From contig NZ_CP061379.1 of NCBI RefSeq assembly GCF_015624505.1, positions 1,612,001 to 1,676,000 on the forward strand: a stretch of 64,000 nt of DNA, read 5' to 3'. Position 1 is the first letter of the stretch; each line of letters begins with the position of its first letter. Source of the DNA: Bradyrhizobium commune (lineage in GTDB: Bacteria; Pseudomonadota; Alphaproteobacteria; Rhizobiales; Xanthobacteraceae). This document shows, one piece after another, positions 62,437 through 64,000 of this stretch. A program made the position numbers and the translations under genes. The notes under the pieces are model-generated. The model saw only the letters and a program-made list of their open reading frames with translations. It searched no databases and had not been told where the DNA came from.

Positions 62437-62463
62437 CCTCCCTGGGATGGATCGGGCAGCAAA

Positions 62464-64000
62464 GTGACCAGCGTCAGTTCGAGCACCAGCAGCACGTCGA
62501 CCACGAGCTCGAGCACGTCGAGCGCCTCGTCAGTGACGACGACCGGCACCAGCACGTCGACCAGCATCGATTGGAGCGCGTTGATCACGGCGGCGGTGGA
62601 CGCCAAGCTGACCCAGGCGACCACGATCTCGACCACGATCACCAACAACGAAGCCAAAGTCACCGCCTACCAGACGCTCCAGACAGACCTGTCGACGCTC
62701 TCCAGCGGCCTGTCCTCGCTCGCGACCTCCGTCGTCAATTCGCTCGCCACCAACGTCTTTGCCACGCGTTCGGCAAGCATCAGCTCGACCGGCGACGTGA
62801 GCGCATCCTCCGCGCTCTCGATGTCGGTCAGTAATGGTGCTGCGACCGGCGACCACACGATGACGATCAGCCAGATTGCGACTGCGCAGAAGGTGGTTGG
62901 TACGGCGCAATCGAGTGAGAGCACGGCCCTCGGCTATACCGGAACCTTCTCGCTCGGGCTCGGCAGCGGCAGCACCGCCAGCGTCAGCGTGACGAGCACG
63001 ATGTCGCTACAAGACATCGTCGATGCCATCAACGCCCAGACCTCGACGACCAATGTCCAGGCCTCGATCGTTCAGGTTTCGAGCGGATCGTACGAGATGG
63101 TGCTGTCGGGAACCGAGGACGCCGCCGATATCGCCTATTCGAGCACGTCCGGTGACGACATTCTGAACGAGCTCGGTGTGACCGACAGCTCCGGATCTTT
63201 CAGCGACGTGCTCCAGACCTCTCAGGCCGCGGAGTTCACGCTCGACGGTATCTCGATGACTCGGGATACCAACGACATCACCGATGTGTTGACCGGCGTC
63301 ACCTTCGACCTCTTGCAGGCAACGACGAGCGGCTCGACGCTGAACATCAGCATCGGGACCGATACCAGCCAGATCACGTCGGCCCTCACGACTTTCGTCA
63401 CCAACTACAACGCCTATCGCGATGCGGTGATCGCACAGCAGGCGACCGATTCGGACGGCACGGCCTCTTCCAGCGCAGTGCTGTTCGGCGACGGTACCAT
63501 GCGCGACATCACGAGCCAGCTCGAAAATGCGCTCAACAATACGGTGGGCGGGCTGACCATGGCCGACCTCGGACTGTCCTTCAACGACAAGAACGAGCTC
63601 GAGCTCGACACCTCGACACTCTCGACGATCCTGAGCACCAATCTCAGCGGCGTGACCACGCTCCTGTCGGCACAGACCACGACGTCGTCGAGCCAGCTCA
63701 GCGTCGTCAACACGGGAACCTCGCCGCAGTCGTTCACCCTTGATGTGGCGGTCGACTCCTCCGGTAATCTGACCTCGGCGTCGGTCGGCGGCGACTCCTC
63801 GCTGTTCACCGTGAGCGGCAGCACGATCATCGGCAATGCCGGAACGGCCTATGCCGGCATGGCCTTCACCTATTCTGGAACGACCTCGCAATCGATCACT
63901 GTCACCTCGACCTCGGGTCTGGCGACCCAGCTCTATCAGATCGCCAAGAACGCGTCGTCCAGCACCGGCTCGCTACAGACGCTGATCACGAATCTGACTG
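62464..64000 (+). CDS. fliD: Flagellar hook-associated protein 2, filament cap (truncated by window end)
   Basis: The open frame continues past the window, giving 512 codons here. After GTG 62464 there is a Ser/Thr-rich stretch of about 40 residues (VTSVSSSTSSTSTTSSSTSS), then SIDWSALITAAVDAKL, typical FliD N-terminus, AYQTLQTDLSTLSSGLSSLA, and TMTISQIATAQKVVGTAQ. Central features are TLDGISMTRDTNDITDVLTG and TFVTNYNAYRDAVIAQQ, the FliD C-terminal domain. It caps the filament formed by the flagellin upstream. The Ser/Thr leader is longer than normal for FliD. Confidence 0.9.
   Translation, partial: MTSVSSSTSSTSTTSSSTSSASSVTTTGTSTSTSIDWSALITAAVDAKLTQATTISTTITNNEAKVTAYQTLQTDLSTLSSGLSSLATSVVNSLATNVFATRSASISSTGDVSASSALSMSVSNGAATGDHTMTISQIATAQKVVGTAQSSESTALGYTGTFSLGLGSGSTASVSVTSTMSLQDIVDAINAQTSTTNVQASIVQVSSGSYEMVLSGTEDAADIAYSSTSGDDILNELGVTDSSGSFSDVLQTSQAAEFTLDGISMTRDTNDITDVLTGVTFDLLQATTSGSTLNISIGTDTSQITSALTTFVTNYNAYRDAVIAQQATDSDGTASSSAVLFGDGTMRDITSQLENALNNTVGGLTMADLGLSFNDKNELELDTSTLSTILSTNLSGVTTLLSAQTTTSSSQLSVVNTGTSPQSFTLDVAVDSSGNLTSASVGGDSSLFTVSGSTIIGNAGTAYAGMAFTYSGTTSQSITVTSTSGLATQLYQIAKNASSSTGSLQTLITNLT

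Noticed and set aside
1..64000. CRISPR arrays, insertion sequences, prophage, tRNA genes
   Set aside because: No regularly spaced direct repeats, transposase or integrase reading frames, or tRNA-like cloverleaf segments were recognised by eye.

Overview
The window is GC-rich chromosomal DNA. Its gene content and style suggest an alphaproteobacterium of the Bradyrhizobium group: dense catabolic operons each with its own LysR/GntR/TetR/IclR regulator, many ABC/TRAP/MHS transporters, a form II CO-dehydrogenase-like hydroxylase, many Tat-type leaders, and a short Ser/Thr-rich flagellin followed by fliD. This assignment is inference from reading proteins by eye; no 16S or housekeeping marker is present. 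No tRNA, rRNA, CRISPR array, transposase or prophage was seen.

Layout. (1) 1-7433: the end of an NTF2-like gene, a LysR regulator, and a polyamine-type ABC operon (ATPase, HAD dehalogenase-like enzyme, FAD oxidoreductase, binding protein, two permeases) preceded by a strikingly structured leader. (2) 7434-11656: a gap with a perfect 29-bp inverted repeat, a TetR regulator divergent from an MHS-type MFS permease, and a carboxylesterase. (3) 11657-18592: an amino-acid-type binding protein divergent from an operon of 2-hydroxyacid dehydrogenase, RidA-like protein, ThDP enzyme, DadA-like oxidoreductase, Asp/Glu-racemase-like protein and a GntR regulator. (4) 18593-22273: a split two-subunit ThDP decarboxylase, an SDR whose ribosome binding site lies inside a long hairpin, and an MHS permease. 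(5) 22283-23797: a heparanase-like GH79 glycosidase on the minus strand. (6) 23992-33529: a complete second polyamine-type ABC transporter, a three-subunit molybdenum hydroxylase and an amidase, then two LysR genes on the minus strand. (7) 35561-46919: a dicarboxylate symporter, PdxA-like dehydrogenase, two MmgE/PrpD proteins with Tat leaders, a TctC-type binding protein, an SDR and an alpha/beta hydrolase that both lack a canonical catalytic residue, an FAH-family protein with a Tat leader, an exported carboxylesterase and a solute-binding protein. (8) 46932-55825: IclR, CitE-like lyase, MaoC, CaiB/BaiF CoA-transferase on the minus strand, divergent from a TRAP transporter (small permease subunit frameshifted), acyl-CoA dehydrogenase and Cat1-type CoA-transferase; this resembles itaconate-type C5-dicarboxylate catabolism. 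(9) 55822-64000: three minus-strand genes with glycan-modification features, an ECF sigma factor, flagellin and the start of fliD.

How it works together. Regions 1-8 read as a string of scavenging modules for small carboxylates, amines and N-containing organics, each with its own uptake system and regulator, feeding CoA-ester and keto-acid intermediates into central metabolism. Region 9 is a flagellar filament locus, possibly with its own surface-glycan genes. The most unusual parts are the exported versions of normally cytoplasmic enzymes in region 7, the adjacent pair of enzymes with altered catalytic residues, and the RNA structures at 1391-1503 and 20023-20071.
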